Source: Emticicia sp. BO119 (GTDB lineage Bacteria; Bacteroidota; Bacteroidia; Cytophagales; Spirosomataceae). Taken from it: a DNA stretch of 64,000 nt. Made by a program: the position numbers and the translations under genes. How positions within the stretch are numbered: the first letter of the stretch is position 1; the number at the start of each line of letters is the position of its first letter. The DNA lies in the NCBI RefSeq assembly GCF_013912375.1, contig NZ_JACETV010000002.1:186001-250000 (forward strand), read 5' to 3'. Below, one piece after another: positions 45,963-54,465 of the stretch. The notes beneath the pieces are model-generated. The model searched no databases, was not told where the DNA came from, and saw only the letters and a list, made by a program, of their open reading frames with translations.

Positions 45963-46979
45963 TTAAACGAAGTTCACTTCAGCATGTAGTTGAATACCGA
46001 ATTTTTCTCTGATAGAATCCTGAATTTTCTGGGAGAGTTCTTTTATCTCATTACCCTTACCACCCCCGAAATTAACTAATACAAGGGCCTGTTTGGCATG
46101 CACACCAATATTGCCAAAGCGTTGACCTTTCCAGCCTGCTTGTTCAATTAACCAGCCAGCAGGTACTTTTACCGTTTGCTCATTGACAGGGTAGGAGGGG
46201 ATAGCAGGAAATTGTTCTTTTAATAAATCAAATTGTGCTTTGGGTATCTCAGGGTTTTTGAAGAAACTACCTGCGTTACCGATTTCAGCAGGATTAGGCA
46301 GTTTACTCTGGCGGATACTGATAACCGCATCGCTAATGGCTTTGATACTTAATTGATCTATGCCCTTTTCAGCCAGGGTATCTTTAATAGCCCCATATTC
46401 TACATGATAAACAGGTGTTTTGCCTAATTTGAAATTGACGTTTACAATTATATATTCGCCTTTTACTGTATGCTTGAAAATACTTTCACGGTAGCCGAAC
46501 TGACATTCATCTTTCGTAAAGATTCTGCTTTTCCCGGTCTTTATTTCAATGGCTTCAAGGCTTTCAAATACTTCTTTAATTTCTACCCCATAGGCACCGA
46601 TATTCTGCATGGGAGCAGCGCCTACTGTGCCTGGTATCAATGATAAGTTTTCAACCCCTGCATAATTATGATTGACACAATACATTACCAAATCATGCCA
46701 TACTTCACCTGCACCTACTTTCAGCCATATATTCTGCTCATCTTCTTCAAATTTCTCTATGCCTTTAATGGCAATTTTTATCACAATGCCGTCAAAGTCT
46801 TTGGTCAATAACAAGTTACTTCCACCTCCTAAAATCAAACGCTCGATACCCTGATATTCCGGATTTTGCAGAATTTCTTGCAATTGCTCAATGCTTGACG
46901 CCTCTACAAAATATTTAGCAATGGCATCTATTCCGAAAGTATTATAAGGCTTAAGCGATACGTTGGTCTGAATGGTCAT
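45963..46979 (-). CDS. murB: UDP-N-acetylenolpyruvoylglucosamine reductase
   Basis: 338 residues; MurB makes UDP-MurNAc for peptidoglycan. The FAD-binding NTFGIDAIAKYFVE, LGGGSNLLLT, the active-site GIPGTVGAAPMQNIGAYG (here LIPGTVGAAPMQNIGAYG) and GSFFKNP (catalytic Ser) identify the type I enzyme (E. coli type, with the extra loop). The ATG at 46979 is preferred over a TTG three codons upstream. Single gene, leftward. Confidence 0.97.
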   Translation of the reverse strand: MTIQTNVSLKPYNTFGIDAIAKYFVEASSIEQLQEILQNPEYQGIERLILGGGSNLLLTKDFDGIVIKIAIKGIEKFEEDEQNIWLKVGAGEVWHDLVMYCVNHNYAGVENLSLIPGTVGAAPMQNIGAYGVEIKEVFESLEAIEIKTGKSRIFTKDECQFGYRESIFKHTVKGEYIIVNVNFKLGKTPVYHVEYGAIKDTLAEKGIDQLSIKAISDAVISIRQSKLPNPAEIGNAGSFFKNPEIPKAQFDLLKEQFPAIPSYPVNEQTVKVPAGWLIEQAGWKGQRFGNIGVHAKQALVLVNFGGGKGNEIKELSQKIQDSIREKFGIQLHAEVNFV

Positions 46980-47214
46980 TGAAGACAAAGGAAAGATTTT
47001 TAATTAAGATGGTACAAATTTAGTGTTTTTTGAATCAAGTAAGACTATCGTTAAATCAAAATAATCTTTTAATATGATTGCCCAAGCAGAATTTATTAGT
47101 TCAAAAGTATATTTCTAAAGATTGTAAAAGATTGATGGTTAGAAAGTTAATGACATATATAGAATAATTTTGCAAAATACCTTTCATAGTTTATATTTTT
47201 TATGAGAAATATGC

Positions 47215-47222
47215 TATATTTG
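47215..47222 (+). promoter_or_regulatory. Probable sucD -7 box
   Basis: TATATTTG fits TAnnTTTG; the upstream TTTATA region is only a poor -33 match. Confidence 0.4.
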
Positions 47223-47446
47223 CAACATCTATTCAAGCTTACTCTCATGTGTTTGTTTTTACAAACCATCATTTGACCCTATCTATAAACTTTTGTCTTT
47301 CTTCTGCCACCTATTATATCTGATTGTAAAGAATCAAAGGTTATTTGAATTTTAATAGATTATTTTTATTGTGCAATTAATTGATTATAAGACACTTATG
47401 TTTTATGGTTAATGTATAAGAGTTTTTGCTCTAAAAAAACTTTTGC

Positions 47447-47490
47447 ACTTTTCTCATTTCAAGCTACTTTTACGTAAAAATGAGAAAAGT
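47447..47490 (+). promoter_or_regulatory. Hairpin in the sucD leader
   Basis: 13-bp perfect arms ACTTTTCTCATTT and AAATGAGAAAAGT around an 18-base loop, 72 bp before the sucD ATG. It is not followed by a T-run, so it is not a typical terminator. Confidence 0.5.
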
Positions 47491-47562
47491 ACAAGTTTGT
47501 ACCATGCCCAACTCTCATTTTAAGTATATAAAAATTCTACTAATCATCTAATCAATGATATA

Positions 47563-48438
47563 ATGAGCGTTTTAGTCAATAAAAATTCAAAAATAATTGT
47601 ACAAGGTTTCACAGGCTCTGAAGGAACTTTCCATGCCGGACAAATGATTGAATATGGTTCTAATGTGGTAGGTGGTGTTACTCCCGGAAAAGGCGGTCAA
47701 CAACATTTAGACAGACCCGTATTCAACACCGTTGAGCAGGCCGTATTAGCAACAGGAGCAGATGTTTCGATTATTTTTGTACCACCTGCCTTTGCAGCAG
47801 ATGCTATTATGGAAGCGGCTGATGGCGGTATCAAAGTAATTGTTTGTATTACTGAAGGTATCCCAACAAAAGATATGGTTGTGGCAAAGTCTTATATTCA
47901 AGGCAAGAACGTTCGTTTGATTGGTCCGAACTGTCCGGGTATTATTACTGCCGAAGAATGTAAAGTAGGTATCATGCCTGGCTTTATCTTCAAAAAAGGA
48001 ACTATAGGGGTGGTATCAAAATCTGGTACTCTTACTTATGAAGCCGTTGACCAGTTGACTAAAGCAGGTTTAGGACAAACAACAGCTATTGGTATTGGTG
48101 GTGACCCAATTATTGGTACAACTACTAAAGAAGCCGTAGAATTATTGATGAATGACCCTGAAACTGAAGGTATCGTGATGATTGGTGAAATTGGTGGAGG
48201 TATGGAGGCAGAAGCCGCGCATTGGATTAAAGAACATGGTACTAAACCGGTTGTAGGTTTCATTGCAGGCCAGACAGCCCCTAAAGGTCGTCGTATGGGT
48301 CATGCAGGAGCCATTATCGGTGGTGCTGATGATACGGCTGCGGCAAAAATGAAAATCATGGCTGAGTGTGGTATCCATGTAGTAGCTTCTCCGGCTGATA
48401 TTGGTGCTACCATGCTAAAAGCCCTTGGTAGAGCATAA
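47563..48438 (+). CDS. sucD: Succinyl-CoA synthetase, ADP-forming, alpha subunit
   Basis: 291 residues; the alpha subunit carries the phosphohistidine in the reversible succinyl-CoA to succinate step of the TCA cycle. CoA-binding [16 protein letters not shown] near the N-terminus, [21 protein letters not shown] in the middle, and [10 protein letters not shown] with the phosphorylated H247 are all present. The beta subunit gene sucC is not adjacent, a frequent Bacteroidota arrangement. Confidence 0.97.
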   Translation: MSVLVNKNSKIIVQGFTGSEGTFHAGQMIEYGSNVVGGVTPGKGGQQHLDRPVFNTVEQAVLATGADVSIIFVPPAFAADAIMEAADGGIKVIVCITEGIPTKDMVVAKSYIQGKNVRLIGPNCPGIITAEECKVGIMPGFIFKKGTIGVVSKSGTLTYEAVDQLTKAGLGQTTAIGIGGDPIIGTTTKEAVELLMNDPETEGIVMIGEIGGGMEAEAAHWIKEHGTKPVVGFIAGQTAPKGRRMGHAGAIIGGADDTAAAKMKIMAECGIHVVASPADIGATMLKALGRA

Positions 48439-48461
48439 TTTAAAAATTTTGTATAGATGAT

Positions 48462-48493
48462 AAAGGTCAGGTGTAAAAATCTGACCTTTTTTT
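48462..48493 (+). terminator. Intrinsic terminator of sucD
   Basis: Stem AAAGGTCAG/CTGACCTTT, 10-base loop, seven T in the tail. Confidence 0.88.
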
Positions 48494-48495
48494 GT

Positions 48496-48503
48496 TAATT
48501 TTG
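48496..48503 (+). promoter_or_regulatory. Possible promoter of the DUF4271 gene
   Basis: TAATTTTG matches TAnnTTTG 23 bp before the TTG start and immediately after the sucD terminator; no good -33 was found. Confidence 0.35.
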
Positions 48504-48525
48504 CGCAAAAATTCTGCTTAATAGA

Positions 48526-49680
48526 TTGAAAAAGGGCCTTTATATACTTTTCCTGTTGATTTCCTTTCATTCGTTTGCTGGAACTGTTGGGCCAAACGGA
48601 GGGTACTACCTCGTACATGATTATCATGACGACTGGCAGGTGTATAATGACCGCATGAAAGCTTATGTACCATATATTGCCGAACAGCACGTCAACTACC
48701 CTTCTCATACTGTTTTCTGTGATGTTGAAAGTAACCGGGGTTATAATTTACTGGTTCATGCGCAAAAAGAAGATAATTTTTTATTTATCAATGGGTCTTT
48801 GCGTCAGAAAATTCCTGCTAATCAGTGGATTATCCTGAATGTCGATAGCCTCTATAAGGTGTACGAGCAACCACAGATATATATCACCTTGTATGGCTCA
48901 CCTAATATTGAAGATAAGAAATTGTATTTAGGGTATAAACGCCAATTAAACCAAAAGCCGATTGTTTTAGCTGAGTCAACCATTAAGGCTCAGCCACGTA
49001 CTCCAACCCCATATAAAAACTACTTTGTATTGGGGTCTGTTTTTATCCTTATCATATTTACTTATTTATCAAACTCTTATGTAAGGGCTTTTGAACGATA
49101 CTATAACCTCCGGGATTTGTTCAATACGCTGGTGCGGGATCAATCTTTCTTAATCAATAAGCCATTAAGCCGGATGAACATCACGTTTATAGTGATGCTG
49201 GCTATGATTATCAGCTTTTTCTGTATGTTATTGCAAAGCAAAGGTATTTATGTGTTTGGTGCAAGAACCTTTTTACAGGAAGGCGAAACCCTTGGTGTAT
49301 TGGCGTCAAACTACTTCCGGATATGCCTGGCAGTATTTATAGCACTTATTTTCAAATACTTTTTTATCAGTCTTATCGGGCAGCTATTCAACCTCGAAAA
49401 GGTAGTCGATTTGCATTATTTCAAAATTATTCAGTCGTCTATTATTTTTTATACTTTTCTGGTTATGATATTATTAGTTCTCTTTTTGGAGTACTTTCCG
49501 ATAGACTTTAACTGGACAGCTTATCTTTACACACCTATCATTTTATTCTATATTATCAGGTTTCTTATCCTGTATTTTACGATAAATAGAAGCGTACCTA
49601 TACAAAGTCTCTATTTAATTTCGTACCTTTGCATTGTAGAACTGTTGCCCATTATACTTGGAATCAGGTTCGCAATTTAA
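48526..49680 (+). CDS. DUF4271 membrane protein
   Basis: 384 residues with an N-terminal signal peptide (GLYILFLLISFHSFAG), a soluble periplasmic part of about 150 residues, and about six or seven C-terminal membrane spans. The C-terminal half, with SYLCIVELLPIILG near its end, is the DUF4271 pattern, a Bacteroidota-restricted family. The gene starts at TTG; no ATG is available. It is immediately followed by hemD, and DUF4271-hemD is a recurrent pairing. The function is unknown; proximity to type IX secretion genes is suggestive only. Confidence 0.85.
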   Translation: MKKGLYILFLLISFHSFAGTVGPNGGYYLVHDYHDDWQVYNDRMKAYVPYIAEQHVNYPSHTVFCDVESNRGYNLLVHAQKEDNFLFINGSLRQKIPANQWIILNVDSLYKVYEQPQIYITLYGSPNIEDKKLYLGYKRQLNQKPIVLAESTIKAQPRTPTPYKNYFVLGSVFILIIFTYLSNSYVRAFERYYNLRDLFNTLVRDQSFLINKPLSRMNITFIVMLAMIISFFCMLLQSKGIYVFGARTFLQEGETLGVLASNYFRICLAVFIALIFKYFFISLIGQLFNLEKVVDLHYFKIIQSSIIFYTFLVMILLVLFLEYFPIDFNWTAYLYTPIILFYIIRFLILYFTINRSVPIQSLYLISYLCIVELLPIILGIRFAI

Positions 49681-49770
49681 TTGTCAGGAACGAAATGGCT
49701 ATTAAAGCTGACTTTATTGTTGAAAATTAATATCAGAAATAAACTCTGTACTTGAAACCCCGCAATTTGG

Positions 49771-50559
49771 ATGAGTGAAATGACAGATAACCTTCTTCAA
49801 GAACGCCTCCGTAAAGTTGAGAGCATTTTAGTAACCCAGGCAAGACCGACTGACGAAAAGTCTCCCTACTTTGAATTAGCAAAAAAATACGATCTCAAAG
49901 TAGATTTTCGCCCGTTTATTGAAGTCAAAGGCCTGGACCACCGTGATTTCCGTCGTCAGAAAGTGGATATTTTAGCCCATACGGCTATCATTCTGACGAG
50001 TAGAAATGCAGTGGATAATTTTTTCAGAATAGCCAAAGAACTACGTATCGAAATACCTATTGATATGAAGTATTTCTGTATTTCGGAACAAACGGCTAAT
50101 TATTTACAGAAATATATAGTTATCAGAAAACGTAAAATTTTTGTAGGTCAAAAAACAGCGGCTGACCTGGAATCGCTGATTCTGAAACATAAAACCGAGA
50201 AATTCCTGTTTCCCTGTTCAAACATCAGAAGTAACGAGATTCCTAACCTGATGAATCGCAATGACCTTCACCTGACAGAAGCCATTATGTATGAAACTGT
50301 ACCTGCCGATTTATCTGATTTGACAGAAGTTTTCTACGATATTATTTGTTTCTATAGCCCTTCAGGAATTACCTCGTTAGATTCCAATTTTCCGAACTGG
50401 CAACAGAACAATACCCGGCTGGCAGCTTTTGGCCCAACAACTGCCAAAGCCATCAGGGACGCAGGCTATATCCTTGATATAGAAGCCCCACTTCCGAATG
50501 CTCCGTCCATGACAGGAGCTCTGGAACTTTACATCAAAAAAGCAAATCATCTTTCATAG
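49771..50559 (+). CDS. hemD: Uroporphyrinogen-III synthase
   Basis: 262 residues; HemD closes hydroxymethylbilane to uroporphyrinogen III in heme synthesis. The two-domain fold is indicated by ESILVTQARPTDEKSPYFELA, AIILTSRNAVDNFFRIA, and CFYSPSGITSLDSNFPNW with GPTTAKAIRDAGY near the end. The family is poorly conserved, but this pattern (TSRNAV, FYSPSG, FGPTTA) is reliable. It follows the DUF4271 gene and ends with a good terminator, so it is probably transcribed with DUF4271 and separately from the secretion genes. Confidence 0.92.
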   Translation: MSEMTDNLLQERLRKVESILVTQARPTDEKSPYFELAKKYDLKVDFRPFIEVKGLDHRDFRRQKVDILAHTAIILTSRNAVDNFFRIAKELRIEIPIDMKYFCISEQTANYLQKYIVIRKRKIFVGQKTAADLESLILKHKTEKFLFPCSNIRSNEIPNLMNRNDLHLTEAIMYETVPADLSDLTEVFYDIICFYSPSGITSLDSNFPNWQQNNTRLAAFGPTTAKAIRDAGYILDIEAPLPNAPSMTGALELYIKKANHLS

Positions 50560-50564
50560 AATTT

Positions 50565-50598
50565 ATTAGGCTAAACCACAAGTTTAGCCTAATTTTTT
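50565..50598 (+). terminator. Intrinsic terminator of hemD
   Basis: 12-bp perfect stem ATTAGGCTAAAC/GTTTAGCCTAAT, 5-base loop, then six T. Confidence 0.9.
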
Positions 50599-50668
50599 AC
50601 GTTATAATATTACAAATAGTATTTTTGCTTATATTGCTCAAGGAAAAAACAGAAGACCCTGGCCTACT

Positions 50669-51619
50669 ATGAAAAAAATTTACATTGTAATATTGTCTCT
50701 GACACTTTTTACAGCTACTGCTCAACAAGATACGCAATTCAGTCATTATTACTTCAATCAACTATTTATTAATCCCGCGACTGCGGGCTCAGAGAATGTT
50801 ACGCGTTTTCAGGCTATCTACCGAACTCAATATGCAGGGTATCAAAGTACATTCGACGATGGTGGAGCTCCGGTATCACAGATAATATCTGCCAATATGC
50901 CACTGAAAATGATAAGAAGTGGGGTTGGTTTAACCTTTGTGAATGACAAAATAGGCGCGAGTATCCAGAGAGATTTAAAATTGTCCTATGCTTATCAGAT
51001 TCCGGTAGGTGGTAGTCAGTTAGCTTTGGGTGTAAATGGCGGGCTTTTTACCAGGGGGATAGATTATGGACGCTTACGCCCAAGAGATGATAATGACCCG
51101 CTGTTAGGGACGGGGGTAGTATCGCAGTCGTCGCTTGATTTAGGGGCTGGGGCCTATTTTTTTAATCCTACTTACTCAATTGGTCTTTCGGTCAATCACC
51201 TCAATGAACCTAAATTCGGACTTTCTTCCAATGGTGCTACCAATGTTTTGCAACGCAGTGCCTATCTGTCGGGCAGTATGTTGTTCGGTGTATCTTATAT
51301 GATTGATGTAAGCCCGATGTTTTTATTGAATGCGAACCTGAGTAATATGAGTATCTCTACCTTTTCGGCAGGAGCTATTGCTACTTATGATAATACTTAT
51401 TATTTAGGAGCGAGCTATCGTGTGGGCGATGCAGTGACTGCTCTTTTAGGAGCTAATATTCTCAATGGTAACTTAAGAATAGGTTATGCTATAGATGTGA
51501 TAGTGGGAGGAGTGCAGGCAAAAAGTGCTACTACGCACGAAGTAATGCTTAGTTATGCGTTGTCGCCTCCACGTGCCGGTAAAAAATCAATTATCCGTAC
51601 GCCAAGATACAGATACTGA
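50669..51619 (+). CDS. PorP/SprF-family type IX secretion outer membrane protein
   Basis: 316 residues, signal peptide to TATAQ, then a barrel with the family-specific start FSHYYFNQLFINPATAGSE and YRTQYAGYQSTF, followed by repeated glycine-rich strands and a TTHEVMLSYALSPP-like ending. PorP/SprF proteins bind type B cargo domains or help deliver adhesins through the type IX system. It is directly upstream of gldK, as in many gliding Bacteroidota, but separated from it by 540 bp with its own promoter-like box, so it may be expressed separately. Confidence 0.94.
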   Translation: MKKIYIVILSLTLFTATAQQDTQFSHYYFNQLFINPATAGSENVTRFQAIYRTQYAGYQSTFDDGGAPVSQIISANMPLKMIRSGVGLTFVNDKIGASIQRDLKLSYAYQIPVGGSQLALGVNGGLFTRGIDYGRLRPRDDNDPLLGTGVVSQSSLDLGAGAYFFNPTYSIGLSVNHLNEPKFGLSSNGATNVLQRSAYLSGSMLFGVSYMIDVSPMFLLNANLSNMSISTFSAGAIATYDNTYYLGASYRVGDAVTALLGANILNGNLRIGYAIDVIVGGVQAKSATTHEVMLSYALSPPRAGKKSIIRTPRYRY

Positions 51620-52157
51620 TAGAGGGTACTGATACCTATGTTACTGACGCAGTAAGCAACATTGAGTTTCCTGGACACAAAAGATTTTTATTAATTTTTA
51701 ATGATAATTTTTAAAGGTTTTTCGGGTAAATAATTGTAACTTAGGTGCATAATTAAGAAAAACAGTCAAAATTTCTGGCAGGAAAAATTTTAGAGTTTAA
51801 TCAGGAAAAAAACGCTATTGATGAATAAGAGTTGCTTTATCTTCTTATTCTAACACTTTCAGATTGTTATTTTGGCACAATTTATGCCGTTTAATAATAA
51901 AATGAGACTTACCTCTTCTTTTCTTGAATGATTAATAAAATTTCAATACAGGTGCATAAAATTATCTGAACCGGTTCAATATTACATTGATTTGGTGTTT
52001 TTTGGCTTAATAATTGCTATACAAGTGGAGTGTTACCGGAAAAATCCAGTTTTTTTTATAACTTTGTATGTTAATACAATAATGTTTTCATAAGCCTCGT
52101 TTTTACAACAAATAGAGTAAGTACCCCAAAATATAGATTATTAACTTGTTTTACGCT
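51620..52157. other. porP/sprF-gldK spacer
   Basis: 538 bp, AT-rich. It holds a perfect 12-bp palindrome TGAACCGGTTCA at 51967-51978, a direct repeat AGGTGCATAA at 51743 and 51950, and a -7 box TAACTTTG at 52059-52066. No ORF is supported. Confidence 0.5.
52059..52066 (+). promoter_or_regulatory. Probable gldK promoter (-7 box)
   Basis: TAACTTTG, a full match to TAnnTTTG, about 90 bp before the gldK ATG. The -33 region (around TTACCGG) is weak. Confidence 0.45.
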
Positions 52158-53252
52158 ATGAACAAGCAAATGCTTAAGACCTTATTTAAAAGTCTGTTAA
52201 TCGTTGCCCCAATTATTATAATGCAAGGTTGTGGATCTGGAAAGAACCCGATCAGTGGCTTATTTGGTGGAAAGAAAGGAAAAGATGGTAGTAGTAAAGA
52301 AGCTGGAATGGACGGTATCCGTAATGGGCAAATCAATGCTTTTGCTCGTAAAGGTTATAAACAGGTCTCTCCGGATGGCATGGTTTTGATTCCCTCGGGG
52401 TCTTTGATGATGGGACAAGCAGATGAAGATGTAATGTCGGCGCGTGTTTCGATGAACAAAAGAGTAACGATTGTGCCTTTCTACATGGACGACACAGAGA
52501 TTACTAACCATGAGTATCGTCAGTTTATGAATCGTATGGTTGAAGATTCGGTTTCAGTACTTGGCGAAGAATTTATTATGTCTCAGTTATATCCTGACAC
52601 ATCGGTCTGGACAAAAGATTTTACTTATCATAACGGCGATCAGATGACAGAGTACTATTACTCGTCTCCTGCTTTCGATATGTACCCTGTAGTAGGAGTA
52701 AGCTGGGATGCCGCCAAATATTTTTGTAAATGGCGTTCACAATTATATAATACTTACTTAACAGAACACAAGTCTTTCCGCTCTCCACGCTTCCGTTTGC
52801 CTTCAGAAGCTGAATGGGAATGGGCTGCCCGTGGTGGAAAAGAAGGTGCTAAATACCCTTGGGGTAACCCGTACGTAGCGAATGGTAAAGGTTGTTTCCT
52901 TGCCAACTTCAAACCTTATCGTGGAAATTACCGTGCTGATGGGTATCCTTATACGGCTCCTTCAAATGCGTTTAATCCGAATGATTACGGTTTATACAAC
53001 ATGGCAGGAAATGTGGCAGAATGGTGTGAAGATGCTTATGCAGAATCTTATATGCCTGTAACGTGGGACTTAAACCCTGTATATAATGATGAAAACGAAC
53101 CAAGAAAAGTAATCAAAGGTGGTTCGTGGAAGGACGTGGCTTATTTCCTGGAAACAGGTACTAATACTTATGAATATCGTACTGAACGTCGTTCTTATAT
53201 CGGTTTCCGTTGTGTAATGGACCGTTTGGGAAGTGTTCCTGGAAGAGAATAA
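52158..53252 (+). CDS. gldK: Gliding motility lipoprotein GldK
   Basis: 364 residues from the ATG at 52158. A lipobox IIMQGC near residue 25 marks an outer-membrane-attached lipoprotein. The rest is a formylglycine-generating-enzyme (SUMF1) fold: GMVLIPSGSLMMGQ, PFYMDDTEITNHEYRQF, PVVGVSWDAAKYFCKW, RLPSEAEWEWAARGGKE, NVAEWCEDAY and IKGGSWKD, ending YIGFRCVM. GldK forms rings with GldN in the periplasm around the type IX translocon. It begins the gldKLMN run. A hairpin follows it. Confidence 0.97.
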   Translation: MNKQMLKTLFKSLLIVAPIIIMQGCGSGKNPISGLFGGKKGKDGSSKEAGMDGIRNGQINAFARKGYKQVSPDGMVLIPSGSLMMGQADEDVMSARVSMNKRVTIVPFYMDDTEITNHEYRQFMNRMVEDSVSVLGEEFIMSQLYPDTSVWTKDFTYHNGDQMTEYYYSSPAFDMYPVVGVSWDAAKYFCKWRSQLYNTYLTEHKSFRSPRFRLPSEAEWEWAARGGKEGAKYPWGNPYVANGKGCFLANFKPYRGNYRADGYPYTAPSNAFNPNDYGLYNMAGNVAEWCEDAYAESYMPVTWDLNPVYNDENEPRKVIKGGSWKDVAYFLETGTNTYEYRTERRSYIGFRCVMDRLGSVPGRE

Positions 53253-53265
53253 TATGAATTTATGC

Positions 53266-53323
53266 ATTGCGAAGTATGGAGAATAAGTGTTCGTAAGAGA
53301 ATACTATCTTCGTATTTCGCAAT
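53266..53323 (+). promoter_or_regulatory. Long hairpin between gldK and gldL
   Basis: ATTGCGAAGTATGGAGA (53266-53282) and TCTTCGTATTTCGCAAT (53307-53323) pair over all 17 positions if three G-U wobbles are allowed, with a 24-base loop, and are followed by TCTTTTAAAAAAG. It starts 13 bp after the gldK stop and could be an attenuator or processing site. Confidence 0.6.
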
Positions 53324-53554
53324 TCTTTTAAAAAAGAACCTGTTGATTGATTTTTTACCAAGCAGAAAGACTCACTCCGAGGTCAGAATCATTTAAATTT
53401 ATTGGCGAATAAAATTTCTGACGGCTTCCACCGTTATAATCCATAAAATAAATTTGTTGCTTTAATTTTTATTAGGACAACAAATTATTTATTTCGTGTC
53501 CTGATAACCTTTTTTACTTGATATTATAATAAAACTCTTAATTTATTTAAACAA

Positions 53555-54364
53555 ATGGCAGCAAAGAAAAGTACAAACTTCTTTTGGGATAGATTTATAC
53601 CTACAATTTACGCATTAGGTGCAGCGGTTGTAATCTTGGGGGCAATGGGTAAAATCATGCACTATGAGGCTCTTGCCTTTATGCTTCCCATTGGATTAGC
53701 AACTGAAGCAGTAATTTTTATTCTATATGCAATCCAATCATTCCTTTTCCCGCCGGTAGATTATCAATGGGAAAGAGCTTACCCTGAATTAGCTGATGAT
53801 TATGCAGGTGAGCCTGTAAAAAGAGCTACTCCTACACAAGGAGCTGGTTTAACAGCCAAAATGGATGATATGCTGGCCAATGCAAGAATTACTCCTGATA
53901 TTTTCGATAATCTTAAATCAGGTATTCAGGGTTTAACTGGCCAGGTAGCTAAAATGACAGATTTAAGCGATGCTACTGTTGCTACCAGCGAATATGCTAA
54001 AAATGTAAAGACTGCATCAAACCAGGTAACTGCTATGAATAGTGCTTATGGCACAGCCGTAACAGCGATGAACAGCATGGCAGACGCTACTAAAGATGCG
54101 CAGGAATACAGAGCCCAGTTTGGTAAAATAACGCAAAACATGGGTGCTCTTAACGCCGTATATGAGTTAGAATTGCAAGATACTAACAAGCATCTGAAAG
54201 CAATGAATGCTTTTTATAGCAATCTGACTACTGCTATGCAGGATATGGCTGAAGCTTCTAAGGAAACACAACAATTTAAGTCAGAGATGTCTAAATTGAC
54301 TAATAACCTTAGCTCGTTGAATAACGTTTACGGCAGTATGTTATCAGCTATGAAAGGTAACTAA
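53555..54364 (+). CDS. gldL: Gliding motility / type IX motor protein GldL
   Basis: 269 residues. Two transmembrane helices at the N-terminus (about 15-34 and 40-62) carry K33, H36 and E51, the type of charged membrane residues implicated in the proton-driven GldLM motor. The remainder is cytoplasmic and helical, with repeated blocks such as AMNSAYGTAVTAMNSMADA and AMNAFYSNLTTAMQDMAEA. GldL forms the inner membrane ring around GldM dimers and powers secretion and gliding. The 302-bp gap from gldK holds the hairpin. Confidence 0.97.
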   Translation: MAAKKSTNFFWDRFIPTIYALGAAVVILGAMGKIMHYEALAFMLPIGLATEAVIFILYAIQSFLFPPVDYQWERAYPELADDYAGEPVKRATPTQGAGLTAKMDDMLANARITPDIFDNLKSGIQGLTGQVAKMTDLSDATVATSEYAKNVKTASNQVTAMNSAYGTAVTAMNSMADATKDAQEYRAQFGKITQNMGALNAVYELELQDTNKHLKAMNAFYSNLTTAMQDMAEASKETQQFKSEMSKLTNNLSSLNNVYGSMLSAMKGN

Positions 54365-54465
54365 TTAGTTATCCGTTTTATCCTCATGAAGTTTTGGAAC
54401 TATTATTGAGAGATATAAAACAACCTAAATTAAATTTTTACTAACCGTATAATACTACTATATAT

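Larger units (their letters stand above)
46980..47562. other. Long divergent region and sucD leader
   Basis: 583 bp without a gene. It contains TATATTTG at 47215-47222, a likely -7 box for sucD, which would give a leader of about 330 nt, and a hairpin at 47447-47490. No ORF of note. Confidence 0.5.

Noticed and set aside
53449-53456. TAAATTTG as a separate gldL promoter
   Set aside because: Matches the -7 consensus but no -33 element lies at the right distance, and chance matches are frequent in such AT-rich DNA; not listed as a feature.
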